This document shows, piece after piece, positions 1 to 8,407 of a stretch of 64,000 nucleotides of DNA. The DNA is taken from NCBI RefSeq assembly GCF_000768315.1, contig NZ_AQQX01000001.1:620001-684000 (forward strand), given 5' to 3'. The DNA is from Pseudooceanicola atlanticus. Its GTDB lineage: Bacteria > Pseudomonadota > Alphaproteobacteria > Rhodobacterales > Rhodobacteraceae. Made by a program: the position numbers and the translations under genes. Every line of letters begins with the position of its first letter. The stretch's first letter is position 1. Below the pieces are notes generated by a model. That model was not told the origin of the DNA. It searched no databases and was given only the letters and a program-made list of their open reading frames with translations.

Positions 1-525
1 GACCGGGTGATCGACACGACGAAACGGCGGTTTCCCTGGCTGGCTGTGAACCTGGTGACGGCGATCCTGGCCTCGCTGGTGATCGCGCAGTTCGAGGCGA
101 CGATCGCGCAATTCGTGGCGCTGGCGGTGCTGATGCCTATCGTCGCCTCGATGGGGGGCAATGCGGGGACGCAATCGCTGACCGTTGCGGTGCGATCCAT
201 CGCGACCAAGGACCTGACCGGGGCCAACGTCTGGCGGGTGATCCGCCGCGAATGCCTGGTGGGGCTGGTGAACGGGGTGATCTTTGCGGTGGTCATGGGC
301 ATCGTCGGGCTGATCTGGTTCGGATCGCCGGGCCTGGGCTACGTGATTGCGGCGGCCATGGTCATCAACCTGGTGATCGCCGGGCTGGCGGGAACGGTGA
401 TCCCGGTGGCGCTGGACCGGTTCGGCATCGACCCGGCCCTGGCCTCGGGCGCCTTCGTGACAACGGTGACGGATATCGTCGGCTTCTTCGCCTTCCTGGG
501 CCTCGCCGGGGTGATCCTGCTGTGA
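1..525 (+). CDS. mgtE: Magnesium transporter MgtE, C-terminal part (5' end outside window)
   Basis: The frame is open from the first base and ends at TGA 523-525, giving the last 174 residues of a protein that is usually about 450 long. They are hydrophobic with about four membrane segments and carry the MgtE pore signature MGGNAGTQSL near residue 50. The last helix has TDIVGFF, whose Asp matches the Mg2+-coordinating acidic residue of the family. The cytosolic N and CBS domains lie upstream of the window. MgtE is a homodimeric Mg2+ channel of the inner membrane gated by cytosolic Mg2+. The next gene starts only 10 nt downstream, so the two may be cotranscribed. Confidence 0.93.
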   Translation, partial: DRVIDTTKRRFPWLAVNLVTAILASLVIAQFEATIAQFVALAVLMPIVASMGGNAGTQSLTVAVRSIATKDLTGANVWRVIRRECLVGLVNGVIFAVVMGIVGLIWFGSPGLGYVIAAAMVINLVIAGLAGTVIPVALDRFGIDPALASGAFVTTVTDIVGFFAFLGLAGVILL

Positions 526-535
526 GGGCGCCCGC

Positions 536-1099
536 GTGAGCCTGGCAGAGGAAAAGGCCGCCGCGCGCAAGGCGGCGTTTGCCCGGCGCAAGGCGGCCCA
601 TGTGGCGGCCTGGCCCGGTGCCAGCGGCGTGCTGTCCGAGGTGCTGGCCGGCCATCGTGGCGTGCCGGTTTCGGGCTATTTGCCGATCCGGACAGAGATT
701 GACCCCCGTCCCGCCATGGCCGAGGCCGCGGCCTGGGGGCCTGTGGGCGTGCCGGTGATCGTCGCCAATGGCGCGCCGCTGACCTTTGCCCGGTGGGAGC
801 CCGAGGGCCAGCTGGTCGACGGCCCCTTCGGCGCGCAGATCCCCGCCGAGCAGGTGGCGATGGTGCCGCAGATCGTGATCGTGCCGCTCGTTGCCTTCAC
901 CCGCGACGGGGCGCGGCTGGGCTATGGCGGCGGGTTCTACGACCGCACGCTGGAAGGGCTGCGCGCCGAGGGGCCGGTTCTGGCCATCGGCTTTGCCTAT
1001 GCCGCGCAGGAGGCCGAGGCGCTGCCCCATGATCCGCTCGACCAGCCGCTGGACATGATCGTGACCGAGGCGGGGGTTATCGAGGTGGGCAACGCCTGA
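536..1099 (+). CDS. 5-formyltetrahydrofolate cyclo-ligase
   Basis: This 187-residue protein has the usual length for the family. It should convert 5-formyl-THF to 5,10-methenyl-THF with ATP in the cytoplasm. The family motif GYGGGFYDR lies at about residues 129-137, and the basic helix at residues 8-20 fits the substrate-binding N terminus. I use the GTG start at 536, ten bases after the mgtE stop, because no ATG upstream stays in frame. It is probably translated from the mgtE transcript. The identification is firm; the exact start is slightly less so. Confidence 0.93.
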   Translation: MSLAEEKAAARKAAFARRKAAHVAAWPGASGVLSEVLAGHRGVPVSGYLPIRTEIDPRPAMAEAAAWGPVGVPVIVANGAPLTFARWEPEGQLVDGPFGAQIPAEQVAMVPQIVIVPLVAFTRDGARLGYGGGFYDRTLEGLRAEGPVLAIGFAYAAQEAEALPHDPLDQPLDMIVTEAGVIEVGNA

Positions 1100-1190
1100 A
1101 CCTGAGCTTGTGCGGGGCGCGATCCATCAATGATGGACCATCCCCCGGCCTTGCGATAAGAGCGCTGAGACGCTGGCGAGGAGGCCCGAC

Positions 1191-2537
1191 ATGTCCGCCC
1201 ATGGCACCCCGATCCCGATGCAATCCGCCCCTTGCGGGCCGCTGAACGGCACCGCGAATGTGCCCGGTGACAAGTCGATCTCGCACCGGTCGCTGATCCT
1301 CGGCGCGCTGTCCGTCGGCGAGACGAAGATCTCCGGGCTTCTGGAAGGTCAGGACGTTCTGGATACCGCAAAGGCCATGCGGGCCTTCGGCGCCGAGGTC
1401 ACCGATCTGGGCGAGGGCAACTGGTCGGTTCACGGCGTCGGCGTCGGCGGCTTTGCCGAACCTGCGAATGTGATCTATTGCGGCAATTCCGGCACCGGCG
1501 TGCGGCTGATCATGGGGGCCATGGCGACCTCGGCGATCACGGCGACCTTCACCGGCGATGCCAGCCTGAACAAACGGCCGATGGCGCGGGTCACCGATCC
1601 GCTGGCGCTGTTCGGAGCGCAGGCCGTCGGGCGCGACGGCGGGCGGCTGCCCATGACCATCGTCGGCGCGGCAGACCCCGTGCCGGTGCGCTACGAGGTG
1701 CCGGTGCCTTCGGCCCAGGTGAAATCCGCGGTGCTTCTGGCCGGGCTGAACGCCCCGGGCCAGACCGTGGTGATCGAACGCGAGGCGACCCGCGATCATA
1801 CCGAACGCATGCTGGCAGGCTTCGGCGCCGAGATCACGACAGAGGTCACGGAAGAGGGCCGCGTCATCACCCTGACCGGCCAGCCCGAGCTGAAGCCGCA
1901 GGTGATCGCCGTGCCGCGCGACCCGTCCTCGGCCGCCTTCCCGGTCTGCGCGGCGCTGATCGTGCCGGGATCGGACGTACTGGTGCCCAATATCGGGCTG
2001 AACCCGACCCGCGCGGGCCTGTTCGAGACGCTGCGCGACATGGGCGCCGACCTGACCTACGAGAACCCGCGCGAAGAGGGCGGAGAGCCCGTCGCCGACC
2101 TGCGCGCGCGCTTCTCGCCTGACCTGAAAGGGATCGAGGTGCCGCCCGAACGCGCGGCCTCGATGATCGACGAATACCCGGTGCTGTCCGTCGTCGCGGC
2201 CTTTGCCCAGGGGCAGACGGTAATGCGCGGGGTCAAGGAGCTGCGGGTCAAGGAAAGCGACCGGATCGAGGCGATGGCCACAGGACTGCGCGCCAATGGC
2301 GTGGAGGTCGAGGATGGACCCGATTGGTGGATCGTCACCGGCATGGGCCATGGCAAGGTGCCCGGCGGGACCGAGGTGGAAAGCCACCTGGATCACCGCA
2401 TCGCCATGTCCTTCCTCTGCCTCGGCATGGCCGCGCAACAGCCCGTCCGCGTCGATGACGGGGGCCCGATCGCGACATCCTTCCCGATCTTCGAGCCGCT
2501 GATGACGGGGCTGGGCGCAACACTCACCCGTCTCTGA
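1191..2537 (+). CDS. aroA: 3-phosphoshikimate 1-carboxyvinyltransferase (EPSP synthase, class II type)
   Basis: The 448-residue cytoplasmic enzyme of the shikimate pathway joins PEP and shikimate 3-phosphate. Visible motifs are [16 protein letters not shown] (25-40), [41 protein letters not shown] and the C-terminal [10 protein letters not shown]. Their spelling follows the class II branch typified by the Agrobacterium CP4 enzyme rather than the E. coli class I branch. The loop at residues 98-103 reads GNSGTG, so residue 101, which is Ala in CP4, is Gly here. The gene stands alone with its own 90-bp upstream region, and gaggagg (1178-1184) precedes the ATG. Confidence 0.96.
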   Translation: MSAHGTPIPMQSAPCGPLNGTANVPGDKSISHRSLILGALSVGETKISGLLEGQDVLDTAKAMRAFGAEVTDLGEGNWSVHGVGVGGFAEPANVIYCGNSGTGVRLIMGAMATSAITATFTGDASLNKRPMARVTDPLALFGAQAVGRDGGRLPMTIVGAADPVPVRYEVPVPSAQVKSAVLLAGLNAPGQTVVIEREATRDHTERMLAGFGAEITTEVTEEGRVITLTGQPELKPQVIAVPRDPSSAAFPVCAALIVPGSDVLVPNIGLNPTRAGLFETLRDMGADLTYENPREEGGEPVADLRARFSPDLKGIEVPPERAASMIDEYPVLSVVAAFAQGQTVMRGVKELRVKESDRIEAMATGLRANGVEVEDGPDWWIVTGMGHGKVPGGTEVESHLDHRIAMSFLCLGMAAQQPVRVDDGGPIATSFPIFEPLMTGLGATLTRL

Positions 2538-2560
2538 TCCGGCCGGCCTTTCATCAAGAG

Positions 2561-2660
2561 GCGCGCCTGCGGCGCACACGATTTGATCTTGCTCACGCCG
2601 CAAGGGCGCTCAAGGGCGCTGCCCTTGAGAATCCCGGGATATTTCCCGGCCAGATGAAAG
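2561..2660 (+). repeat. Dispersed repeat, about 95 bp, copy A
   Basis: This copy starts with GCGCCTGCGGCGC (2563-2575), continues through a GCCGCAAGGGC segment and the hairpin TCAAGGGCGCTGCCCTTGA (2610-2628), and ends in TTTCCCGGCCAGATGAAAG. By hand alignment it matches the reverse complement of 52494-52589 with about 10 differences in 96 positions, including one 1-bp indel. There is no open frame or transposase inside it, so it looks like a small non-autonomous or REP-like intergenic element. Confidence 0.8.
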
Positions 2661-2745
2661 GCGGCGGTGGCGTGAGTTTTGACCTTGCCGCGCCATCCCG
2701 CCGGGGCTGCCGGGCGCAAGAGTGCTCAACCCGCGCCGCCCCCCT

Positions 2746-2771
2746 GCTTCATCTTGCCAGAAATACTCCGG
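2746..2771 (+). repeat. Short intergenic motif ATCTTGCCAGAAATACTCC, copy 1
   Basis: A short motif with core ATCTTGCCAGAAATACTCC follows cttc and precedes gggg. Related copies lie at 14045-14078, 33385-33414 and, as the end of the larger repeat, around 52494-52520. A diverged copy in reverse orientation ends copy A at about 2637-2659. Here it is followed by the small hairpins at 2781-2817. All copies are intergenic. Confidence 0.7.
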
Positions 2772-2848
2772 GGTAGCGCGCAAAGCGAAGCTTTGGGCGC
2801 AAGGGGCAGAGCCCCTTTCCGCATTTTCAGATATCGGTATCGGTGGGA

Positions 2849-3844
2849 TCAGCGCAGGCGCGCGACGACGTAATCCGCAAGTTCGTCCAGGAGGTCGGTC
2901 AACTGATGATCGGGCAGGGGGGCGAGGGCGGCCTTGGCCGCGTCGGCCCAGTCCAGTGCCGTCTGGCGGGTGCTGTCCAGCGCGCCGTGCTTGTCCAGAA
3001 GGGCGCGAGCAGTGTCGAGGTCGGCCTCGGTCTGGCGGCCCTTTTCGATCGTGCGGCGCCAAAACTCCTGCTCTTCGGCGTCGGCCTCCGTGATGGCGCG
3101 GATCAGTGGCAGGGTGAGTTTGCGTTCGCGGAAATCGTCACCCACGTTCTTGCCGGTCTGGGCCGCGTCGCCCTGCCAGTCCAGAAGGTCATCGGCCATC
3201 TGGAAGGCGATACCGAGCGCGTCGCCATAGGTGAAGAGTGCCTGGACGTTGTCTTCGTCGGTGCCGGCGATGACCGCGCCGGCCTCGGTCGCGGCGGAGA
3301 AGAGCGCGGCGGTCTTGCCGCGCACGACCTGGAGGTAGGTGTCCTCGGTCGTTTTCAGATCCTGGGCGGCGGTCAGTTGCAGCACCTCGCCCTCGGCGAT
3401 GGTGGCGGCGGCGTCGGACAGGATGTTGAGCACGCGCAGGTTGCCCGGCTCGACCATCAACTGGAAGGCGCGGGCAAAGAGGTAATCGCCCACCAGGACC
3501 GAAGACTTGTTGTCCCACAGCAGGTTGGCGGTCGGACGGCCGCGGCGCTGTGCACTTTCATCGACCACGTCGTCATGCAGCAGGGTGGCGGTGTGAATGA
3601 ATTCCACCGTTGCGGCGAGATGTACATGCCAGGGGCCGTCATAGCCGCAGAGCCGCGCGGCGGCGAGGGTCAGCATGGGGCGGATACGCTTGCCGCCAGC
3701 CTCGACCAGGTGGGCCGTGACCTCGGGAATGCGCGGCGCGTGACGCGACGCCATGCGCGCGCGGATCAGGTCGTTGACCGCACCAAGATCGTCGGCCAGG
3801 AGGGCCGCGATCTGCTCATGTGGTTTGTCGACGGGTTTGTCCAA
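2849..3844 (-). CDS. ispB: Long-chain polyprenyl diphosphate synthase (quinone side chain)
   Basis: This 331-residue all-helical trans-prenyltransferase has both aspartate-rich motifs: LLHDDVVDE with D91, D92 and D95, and MADDLLD with D218, D219 and D222. GGKRIRP at about 50-56 and the KTA motif at about 177 are also present. It should elongate farnesyl or geranylgeranyl diphosphate with IPP to make the ubiquinone tail, which is decaprenyl in this group, though chain length cannot be read from sequence alone. The divergent neighbour at 3906 starts 61 bp away, so a short shared promoter region is likely. Confidence 0.9.
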   Translation of the reverse strand: MDKPVDKPHEQIAALLADDLGAVNDLIRARMASRHAPRIPEVTAHLVEAGGKRIRPMLTLAAARLCGYDGPWHVHLAATVEFIHTATLLHDDVVDESAQRRGRPTANLLWDNKSSVLVGDYLFARAFQLMVEPGNLRVLNILSDAAATIAEGEVLQLTAAQDLKTTEDTYLQVVRGKTAALFSAATEAGAVIAGTDEDNVQALFTYGDALGIAFQMADDLLDWQGDAAQTGKNVGDDFRERKLTLPLIRAITEADAEEQEFWRRTIEKGRQTEADLDTARALLDKHGALDSTRQTALDWADAAKAALAPLPDHQLTDLLDELADYVVARLR

Positions 3845-3905
3845 AGCCCGTTACACCTCTGCCAGCCTCTCGACAAATCGAGGGTTCTGACCTTAAGTCC
3901 CCATT

Positions 3906-4121
3906 ATGAAACAGCTTCTGAGAACGAACAATCCGGCCGACCTGGCCTTTGCCCGGGCGCTGCTTCAGGGCGAGGGTATAGACTGCTTTGAAATGGACGT
4001 AAATATGAGCGTTCTCGAAGGATCCGTGGGCGTTTTGCCGCGCCGGATGATGGTCCGCGAGGCCGATTACGACCGCGCCCGCCGTACGTTGACCGACAAC
4101 GGCATCGACCTGGGCGAATGA
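3906..4121 (+). CDS. DUF2007 family protein (putative signal-transducing protein)
   Basis: This 71-residue protein has the DUF2007 pattern: an N-terminal LLRTNNPADLAFARALLQ segment, a central Val/Gly-rich strand and the ending VREADYDRARRTL. DUF2007 is a small ferredoxin-like fold found near the ends of PII-type or transport proteins, and its function is not established. The stop overlaps the next gene's start (ATGA at 4118-4121), so translation is probably coupled to the methyltransferase. Confidence 0.8.
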   Translation: MKQLLRTNNPADLAFARALLQGEGIDCFEMDVNMSVLEGSVGVLPRRMMVREADYDRARRTLTDNGIDLGE

Positions 4122-4876
4122 GCGACGATCTGACCCGTGACACGATCCTGGGAGGGCGCGTGCATCTGTGGCAGCCCCGCAAGGGATATCGCGCAGGGGT
4201 TGATCCGATCTTCCTCGCCGCCTGGGTGCCGGCGAAGCCTGGCCAGAGCGTTCTGGACCTGGGCTGCGGTGCCGGCGCGGCCTGTCTGAGCCTTGCCGCG
4301 CGGGTGCCAGGGCTGAGCCTGACCGGGTTGGAGCGGCAGCCGCTCTACGCGGCGCTGGCGCGGCGAAACGGGGCCGAAAACGGGCAGCAGATCGAGGTGG
4401 TCGAGGGCGACCTGGCGCAGATGCCCGAGGCGCTGAAACAGCGGGTGTTCGACCATGTGATCGCCAACCCGCCCTATTTCCGGCGCGACCGCAGCCTGGC
4501 CGGACCGGATGCCGCCCGCGAAGGCGCCATGGGCGAGGAGACCCCGCTGGCGGACTGGGTACGGGCGGCGGCGAAGCGCTGTCGCCCGCGCGGCTATGTC
4601 AGTTTCATCCACCGGACGGAGCGTCTGCCCGAACTCCTGGCGGCTTTTGATTCCTGTCTCGGATCGCTGGAAACCTTTCCATTAATTCCCCGCGAGGGGC
4701 GTGATTCGCAACTTTCACTGGTCAGGGGGCGGAAAGAGGGGCGTGCGGCCTTCCGATTGCATGCCGGACTGGTGGTCCACAGCGGCCCTGTCCACCAGAC
4801 GGACGGAGAGGATTATACCCCTGAAGCATTGGGGATTTTGCGTGATGCAGCCCCCCTCGGCCCTGAGGGTCGTTAA
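4118..4876 (+). CDS. TrmN6-like SAM-dependent N6-adenine methyltransferase
   Basis: The 252-residue class I methyltransferase has the SAM-binding motif DLGCGAG at residues 47-53 and the catalytic NPPY at 116-119 that marks N6-adenine or N5-glutamine methylation. The opening D-T-I-L-G-G-R-V-x-L-x-Q-P-x-x-G-Y-R matches the tRNA1(Val) A37 methyltransferase (TrmN6/YfiC) family. It probably modifies tRNA, but the substrate is inferred. The start overlaps the DUF2007 stop by four bases. Confidence 0.85.
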   Translation: MSDDLTRDTILGGRVHLWQPRKGYRAGVDPIFLAAWVPAKPGQSVLDLGCGAGAACLSLAARVPGLSLTGLERQPLYAALARRNGAENGQQIEVVEGDLAQMPEALKQRVFDHVIANPPYFRRDRSLAGPDAAREGAMGEETPLADWVRAAAKRCRPRGYVSFIHRTERLPELLAAFDSCLGSLETFPLIPREGRDSQLSLVRGRKEGRAAFRLHAGLVVHSGPVHQTDGEDYTPEALGILRDAAPLGPEGR

Positions 4877-4980
4877 TGTTTCAGTAAGGCTTTCGGCATT
4901 TCCTCGCGGGTGCAACGTGACAGAATCATGAAACTGTGGTCCACTTTCGGGTGGGAGCACTACTGAGAGGAGACTACCAA

Positions 4981-5148
4981 ATGAGCTTGAGTTCACATCT
5001 CGAGGAACTGAAGAAGAAGCATGAATCCCTCTCGACCGCGGTAGAACATGCCCAGCGGTCGCCCGGTATCTCGCATACCGAGATCACTCAGATGAAGAAG
5101 CAGAAACTGCGCCTGAAGGAAGAGATCACTCGTCTTTCGGTGCACTGA
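4981..5148 (+). CDS. DUF465 (YdcH-like) small helical protein
   Basis: I place the start at 4981 because gagaggaga at 4965-4973 sits at a good distance; an upstream in-frame ATG at 4936 has no such site. The product is 55 residues, a charged helical hairpin with HLEELKKKHESL and MKKQKLRLKEEITRL, typical of DUF465/YdcH. Its function is unknown. The last 23 bases overlap the 3' end of the convergent transporter gene. Confidence 0.87.
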   Translation: MSLSSHLEELKKKHESLSTAVEHAQRSPGISHTEITQMKKQKLRLKEEITRLSVH

Positions 5149-6049
5149 CACCCGGTAACGGGTCCGGCTGAGGCGCGGCGGCGCGAGCCCCGCGCATGCT
5201 GGCACGGGCGGCCAATCCTGCGCCGCCTGTGATCAAGAGTGTCGCAACCGCAAGTTGCAGGCTGGGCGGGGCAATCCCCGTCGCGACCAGAATGATCGTC
5301 GAAAACAGCGGCGCGGCATAGGACGCCACGCCGAGCATCTGGATGTCGCCGTGTTTCACGCCCACATCCCAGGTGTAGAAGGCCAGCCCGACCGGGCCGA
5401 GGCCCAGACCGGCGATGGCCGCCCATGTCACCGCATCCGCGGGCCAGACTGTTTGCTCCCACGCGAGGTGGAGCAGGGTGGAGCCTATGGCGGTGGCCAG
5501 GCAGAACAAGCCGACCGCGGCGGTCGGCACCTCTCCGAACCGGCGTGAGAGGACCGAATAGCTCGACCAGGTGAAGGCGCAGGCCAGTGCCAGCAGGTAG
5601 CCCGTCATGTGGGTCAGCGAAAAGGAATCGCCGCCGCCCAGGATGATGAGCGCGGCCCCGGCGAACCCGGCCAGTCCCCCCAGCAGGTGCCCGGGGCGCA
5701 GGGTTTCGCCCGGCAACAGCCCCGAAAACAGGACGATCAGCAGCGGCCAGAGATAGGCGATCAGTCCCGCCTGGGCCGGGGGCGCATTGCGCAGGGCCGC
5801 GAAATAGAGCGCGTGATAGCCGAAAAGCCCGATCGTGCCGAGCGCGAAGGCCGCCGGCGGGATGCGCCGCAGGGTCGACAATTGCCCGTTCCAGGCGGCC
5901 CAGACCAGCCCGATCACCGCCCCGATGGCAAAGCACATCGCGTTCAGCTGTAGCGGCGGCACCGGCGCGCTGCCCACGGTGAAAAGCGCGAGAAGGGCCC
6001 AGAGAAGGACGGCGACAAAGCCGATGGCGGTGGCACGGGTGCGGGTCAT
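5126..6049 (-). CDS. DMT-superfamily (EamA) transporter, YddG-like
   Basis: The frame stays open up to 6115, but the internal start MTRTRATAIGF at 6049 begins directly at the first membrane helix and is the better choice (307 residues). About ten hydrophobic segments form two EamA repeats. GYHALYFAALRNAPPAQAGLIAY in the first repeat, split here as GYHALYFAAL and APPAQAGLIAY, resembles the aromatic amino-acid exporter YddG. It is probably an inner-membrane metabolite exporter; the substrate is unknown. It overlaps the DUF465 gene tail-to-tail by 23 bp. Confidence 0.85.
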   Translation of the reverse strand: MTRTRATAIGFVAVLLWALLALFTVGSAPVPPLQLNAMCFAIGAVIGLVWAAWNGQLSTLRRIPPAAFALGTIGLFGYHALYFAALRNAPPAQAGLIAYLWPLLIVLFSGLLPGETLRPGHLLGGLAGFAGAALIILGGGDSFSLTHMTGYLLALACAFTWSSYSVLSRRFGEVPTAAVGLFCLATAIGSTLLHLAWEQTVWPADAVTWAAIAGLGLGPVGLAFYTWDVGVKHGDIQMLGVASYAAPLFSTIILVATGIAPPSLQLAVATLLITGGAGLAARASMRGARAAAPQPDPLPGVSAPKDE

Positions 6050-6116
6050 GCGGCGTGATTGCGGGCTGGGGCCCTGGCCGTCAAGGCCGTGACAGGTCGT
6101 TTCGCCGCCGGACATG

Positions 6117-6138
6117 AAAAAAAGCCGGGAAACCCGGC
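6117..6138 (-). terminator. Intrinsic terminator downstream of phbB
   Basis: On the minus strand a GCCGGG/CCCGGC stem (6124-6138 on the plus strand, loop AAA) is followed by seven T residues. It lies about 30 bp after the phbB stop. Confidence 0.75.
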
Positions 6139-6168
6139 CTTTCTGGTTTTTCGGTATGATCTGTTGGA

Positions 6169-6891
6169 TCAGACGAAATGCTGCCCGCCATTGGCCGTGA
6201 TAGTGGAACCGTTGATGAACCCGGCATCGTCGGAGGCCAGGAAGACCACGCAGCGGGCGATTTCCTCGGGCTCGCCCAGGCGGCCGACGGGGATCTGGCC
6301 GATGATGGCTTCGCGCACCTTTTCGGGCACGGCCATGACCATTTCCGTGGCGATGTAGCCGGGGCAGATCGCGTTCGCGGTGATGCCCTTGGCGGCGCCT
6401 TCCTGTGCGAGCGATTTCACCATGCCGAGGTCACCGGCCTTGGTGGCGGCGTAGTTGACCTGGCCGAATTGACCCTTCTGACCGTTGATCGACGAGATCA
6501 CGATGACCCGGCCGAAGCCACGTTCGCGCATGCCCGGCCAGACCGGGTGCACGGTGTTGAAGACGCCGGTCAGGTTGGTGTCGATCACCTCGTGCCAGGT
6601 TTCGGGCGTCATCTTGTGGAACGGCGCATCGCGGGTGATGCCGGCATTGGCCACGATCACGTCGATGGGGCCGAGATCCGTTTCGACCTGCTCGATCCCG
6701 GCCTTGGAGGCCGCGTAATCCGCCGCGTTCCACTTGTAGGTCTTGATCCCGGTCTCTTCGGTGAACTTTGCCGCGGCCTCGTCGTTGCCGGCATAGGTCG
6801 CCGCAACCTGATAACCCGCGTCTTTCAATGCCTTGGAGATCGCCGCGCCAATCCCGCGCGAGCCCCCGGTGACCAATGCTGTCCGTGCCAT
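6169..6891 (-). CDS. phbB: Acetoacetyl-CoA reductase
   Basis: A 240-residue short-chain dehydrogenase that reduces acetoacetyl-CoA to (R)-3-hydroxybutyryl-CoA with NADPH for polyhydroxybutyrate synthesis. The cofactor loop GGSRGIG is at residues 9-15 and NAG is near 82. The catalytic residues are S134, Y147 and K151 (YAATK). The start at 6891 is fixed by ggaggagg just upstream and by the exact family length; the frame extends further upstream but looks non-coding. phbA lies upstream on the same strand, but a terminator and two palindromes separate them, so phbB probably also has its own promoter. Confidence 0.96.
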   Translation of the reverse strand: MARTALVTGGSRGIGAAISKALKDAGYQVAATYAGNDEAAAKFTEETGIKTYKWNAADYAASKAGIEQVETDLGPIDVIVANAGITRDAPFHKMTPETWHEVIDTNLTGVFNTVHPVWPGMRERGFGRVIVISSINGQKGQFGQVNYAATKAGDLGMVKSLAQEGAAKGITANAICPGYIATEMVMAVPEKVREAIIGQIPVGRLGEPEEIARCVVFLASDDAGFINGSTITANGGQHFV

Positions 6892-6917
6892 GATTCCTCC
6901 TCCGATACAGTTCTTGA

Positions 6918-6930
6918 GTAACGCTGTTAC
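6918..6930. promoter_or_regulatory. Palindrome GTAAC-GCT-GTTAC upstream of phbB
   Basis: This is a perfect 5+3+5 inverted repeat, 27-39 bp upstream of the phbB start. Together with the second palindrome at 6948-6962 it sits where a promoter or operator is expected. The factor is unknown. Confidence 0.45.
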
Positions 6931-6947
6931 CCATTTAGTCAGGTTCA

Positions 6948-6962
6948 CGCAATATTGTTGCG
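6948..6962. promoter_or_regulatory. Palindrome CGCAATATTGTTGCG upstream of phbB
   Basis: The arms CGCAA and TTGCG are separated by five bases, and GCAAT recurs just beyond. PhaR regulators of PHB genes are known to bind TGC/GCA-rich sequences, so this is a candidate PhaR site. That is inference only. Confidence 0.4.
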
Positions 6963-7043
6963 CAATGAATTTTGCCCGGTCGGGCAGATTCTTTGTCGCA
7001 CCCTTGGCTAACACTCTCCTAACACGGTGAACCCGGACAAAAG

Positions 7044-7071
7044 AAAGGGTGCCCCAAACGGGGCACCCTTC
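7044..7071 (-). terminator. Terminator between phbA and phbB
   Basis: A perfect 11-bp stem, AAGGGTGCCCC (7045-7055) with GGGGCACCCTT (7060-7070) and a four-base loop, is followed on the minus strand by TCTTTTG. It lies about 30 bp after the phbA stop and should stop or attenuate transcription into phbB. Confidence 0.8.
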
Positions 7072-7101
7072 GAAAGCGTATGTTTCGGGTCGTTGCCGGG
7101 T

Positions 7102-8277
7102 TTACGGGCGTTCGACGCACATGGCGACGCCCATGCCGCCACCGATGCAAAGCGTGGCGAGGCCCTTCTTGGCGTCGCGGCGCTGCATTTCGAACAGCAG
7201 GGTGTTCAGAACGCGGGCGCCGGAGGCCCCGATCGGGTGACCGATGGCGATGGCGCCGCCGTTCACGTTCACGATCGACGGATCCCAGCCCATATCCTTG
7301 TTCACGGCGCAGGCCTGGGCGGCAAAAGCCTCGTTCGCCTCGACCAGGTCGAGGTCCTCGGGCTTCCAGCCGGCCTTTTCCAGCGCCTTGCGGGAGGCGT
7401 GGATCGGGCCGACGCCCATGATCGAGGGGTCGAGCCCGGCAGTGGCGTAGGACACGATGCGGGCCAGCGGGGTGATCCCGCGCTTTTCCGCGTTCTCGGC
7501 GGTCATCAGCAGGGTGGCCGCCGCGCCGTCATTGATGCCCGAGGCGTTGGCCGCGGTGACCGAGCCGTCCTTGGTGAAGGCGGGGCGCAGTTTCTGCATC
7601 GCCTCGATCGTGGCGCCGTGACGGATGTATTCGTCCTGGTCGACGACCGTTTCGCCCTTGCGGGTCTTCACGGTGAAGGGGACGATTTCGTCGGCGAACT
7701 TGCCGGCCTTCTGCGCAGCCTCGGCCTTGTTCTGGCTGGCCACGGCGAATTCGTCCTGCTGATCGCGGGAGATCTGCCATTTTTCGGCAACGTTTTCAGC
7801 GGTCTGACCCATGTGGTAGCCGTTGAACGCGTCCCAGAGGCCGTCCTTGATCATCGAGTCGATGTATTTCACATCGCCCATCTTATGGCCGGCGCGCAGA
7901 TGCGCGACATGGGGCGACAGCGACATGCTTTCCTGGCCGCCGGCGATCACGATATCCGCATCGCCCAGCTGGATGTGCTGCGCGGCGAGCGCCACGGCAC
8001 GCAGGCCGGAGCCGCAGACCTGGTTGATGCCCCAGGCGGCGGATTCCTGTGGCAGGCCCGCATTGATATGCGCCTGGCGTGCGGGGTTCTGGCCCTGACC
8101 GGCGGTCAGCACCTGGCCCAGAATGGTTTCGGAGACTTCGCTTGCGTCGATCCCGGCGCGTTTCACGACCTCGGCCAGAACCGTCGCACCCAGTTCATGG
8201 GCGGGCGTATTGGCAAAGGAACCTAGGAAAGAGCCGACAGGGGTTCGCGCGGCAGAAGCGATGACGACATTGGTCAT
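7102..8277 (-). CDS. phbA: Acetyl-CoA acetyltransferase (beta-ketothiolase)
   Basis: This 391-residue thiolase condenses two acetyl-CoA to acetoacetyl-CoA, the first step of PHB synthesis. Catalytic C88 is in [10 protein letters not shown], the GHPIGASG histidine is near residue 346, and the second cysteine is in LCIGGGMG near the C terminus. The start [15 protein letters not shown] at 8277 has ggagg upstream; about 80 further upstream codons of open frame look spurious. It precedes phbB on the same strand and follows an EAL-domain gene. Confidence 0.97.
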   Translation of the reverse strand: MTNVVIASAARTPVGSFLGSFANTPAHELGATVLAEVVKRAGIDASEVSETILGQVLTAGQGQNPARQAHINAGLPQESAAWGINQVCGSGLRAVALAAQHIQLGDADIVIAGGQESMSLSPHVAHLRAGHKMGDVKYIDSMIKDGLWDAFNGYHMGQTAENVAEKWQISRDQQDEFAVASQNKAEAAQKAGKFADEIVPFTVKTRKGETVVDQDEYIRHGATIEAMQKLRPAFTKDGSVTAANASGINDGAAATLLMTAENAEKRGITPLARIVSYATAGLDPSIMGVGPIHASRKALEKAGWKPEDLDLVEANEAFAAQACAVNKDMGWDPSIVNVNGGAIAIGHPIGASGARVLNTLLFEMQRRDAKKGLATLCIGGGMGVAMCVERP

Positions 8278-8407
8278 GGATTGTCCTCCAACTGATATGA
8301 CGCAGGAGATTCTCCCCCCACGCCTCCATGTCGGTGACGTAGCGCAAATTGCCCTTCGCCTCAACGCATGCTTGCGGGGCGGGGGGATTTGCCGCGGCGC
8401 AGAAGCG

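Larger units (their letters stand above)
2538..2848. other. Convergent intergenic region made mostly of repeats and hairpins
   Basis: This 311-bp gap lies between the ends of aroA (+) and the prenyl synthase gene (-). No convincing gene is present. It holds a dispersed repeat (2561-2660), a short copy of a second motif (2746-2771) and two small hairpins: CAAAG/CTTTG at 2781-2795 and AAGGGGC/GCCCCTT at 2801-2817. The hairpins may end transcription from both sides, although neither has a strong T-run. Confidence 0.6.
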
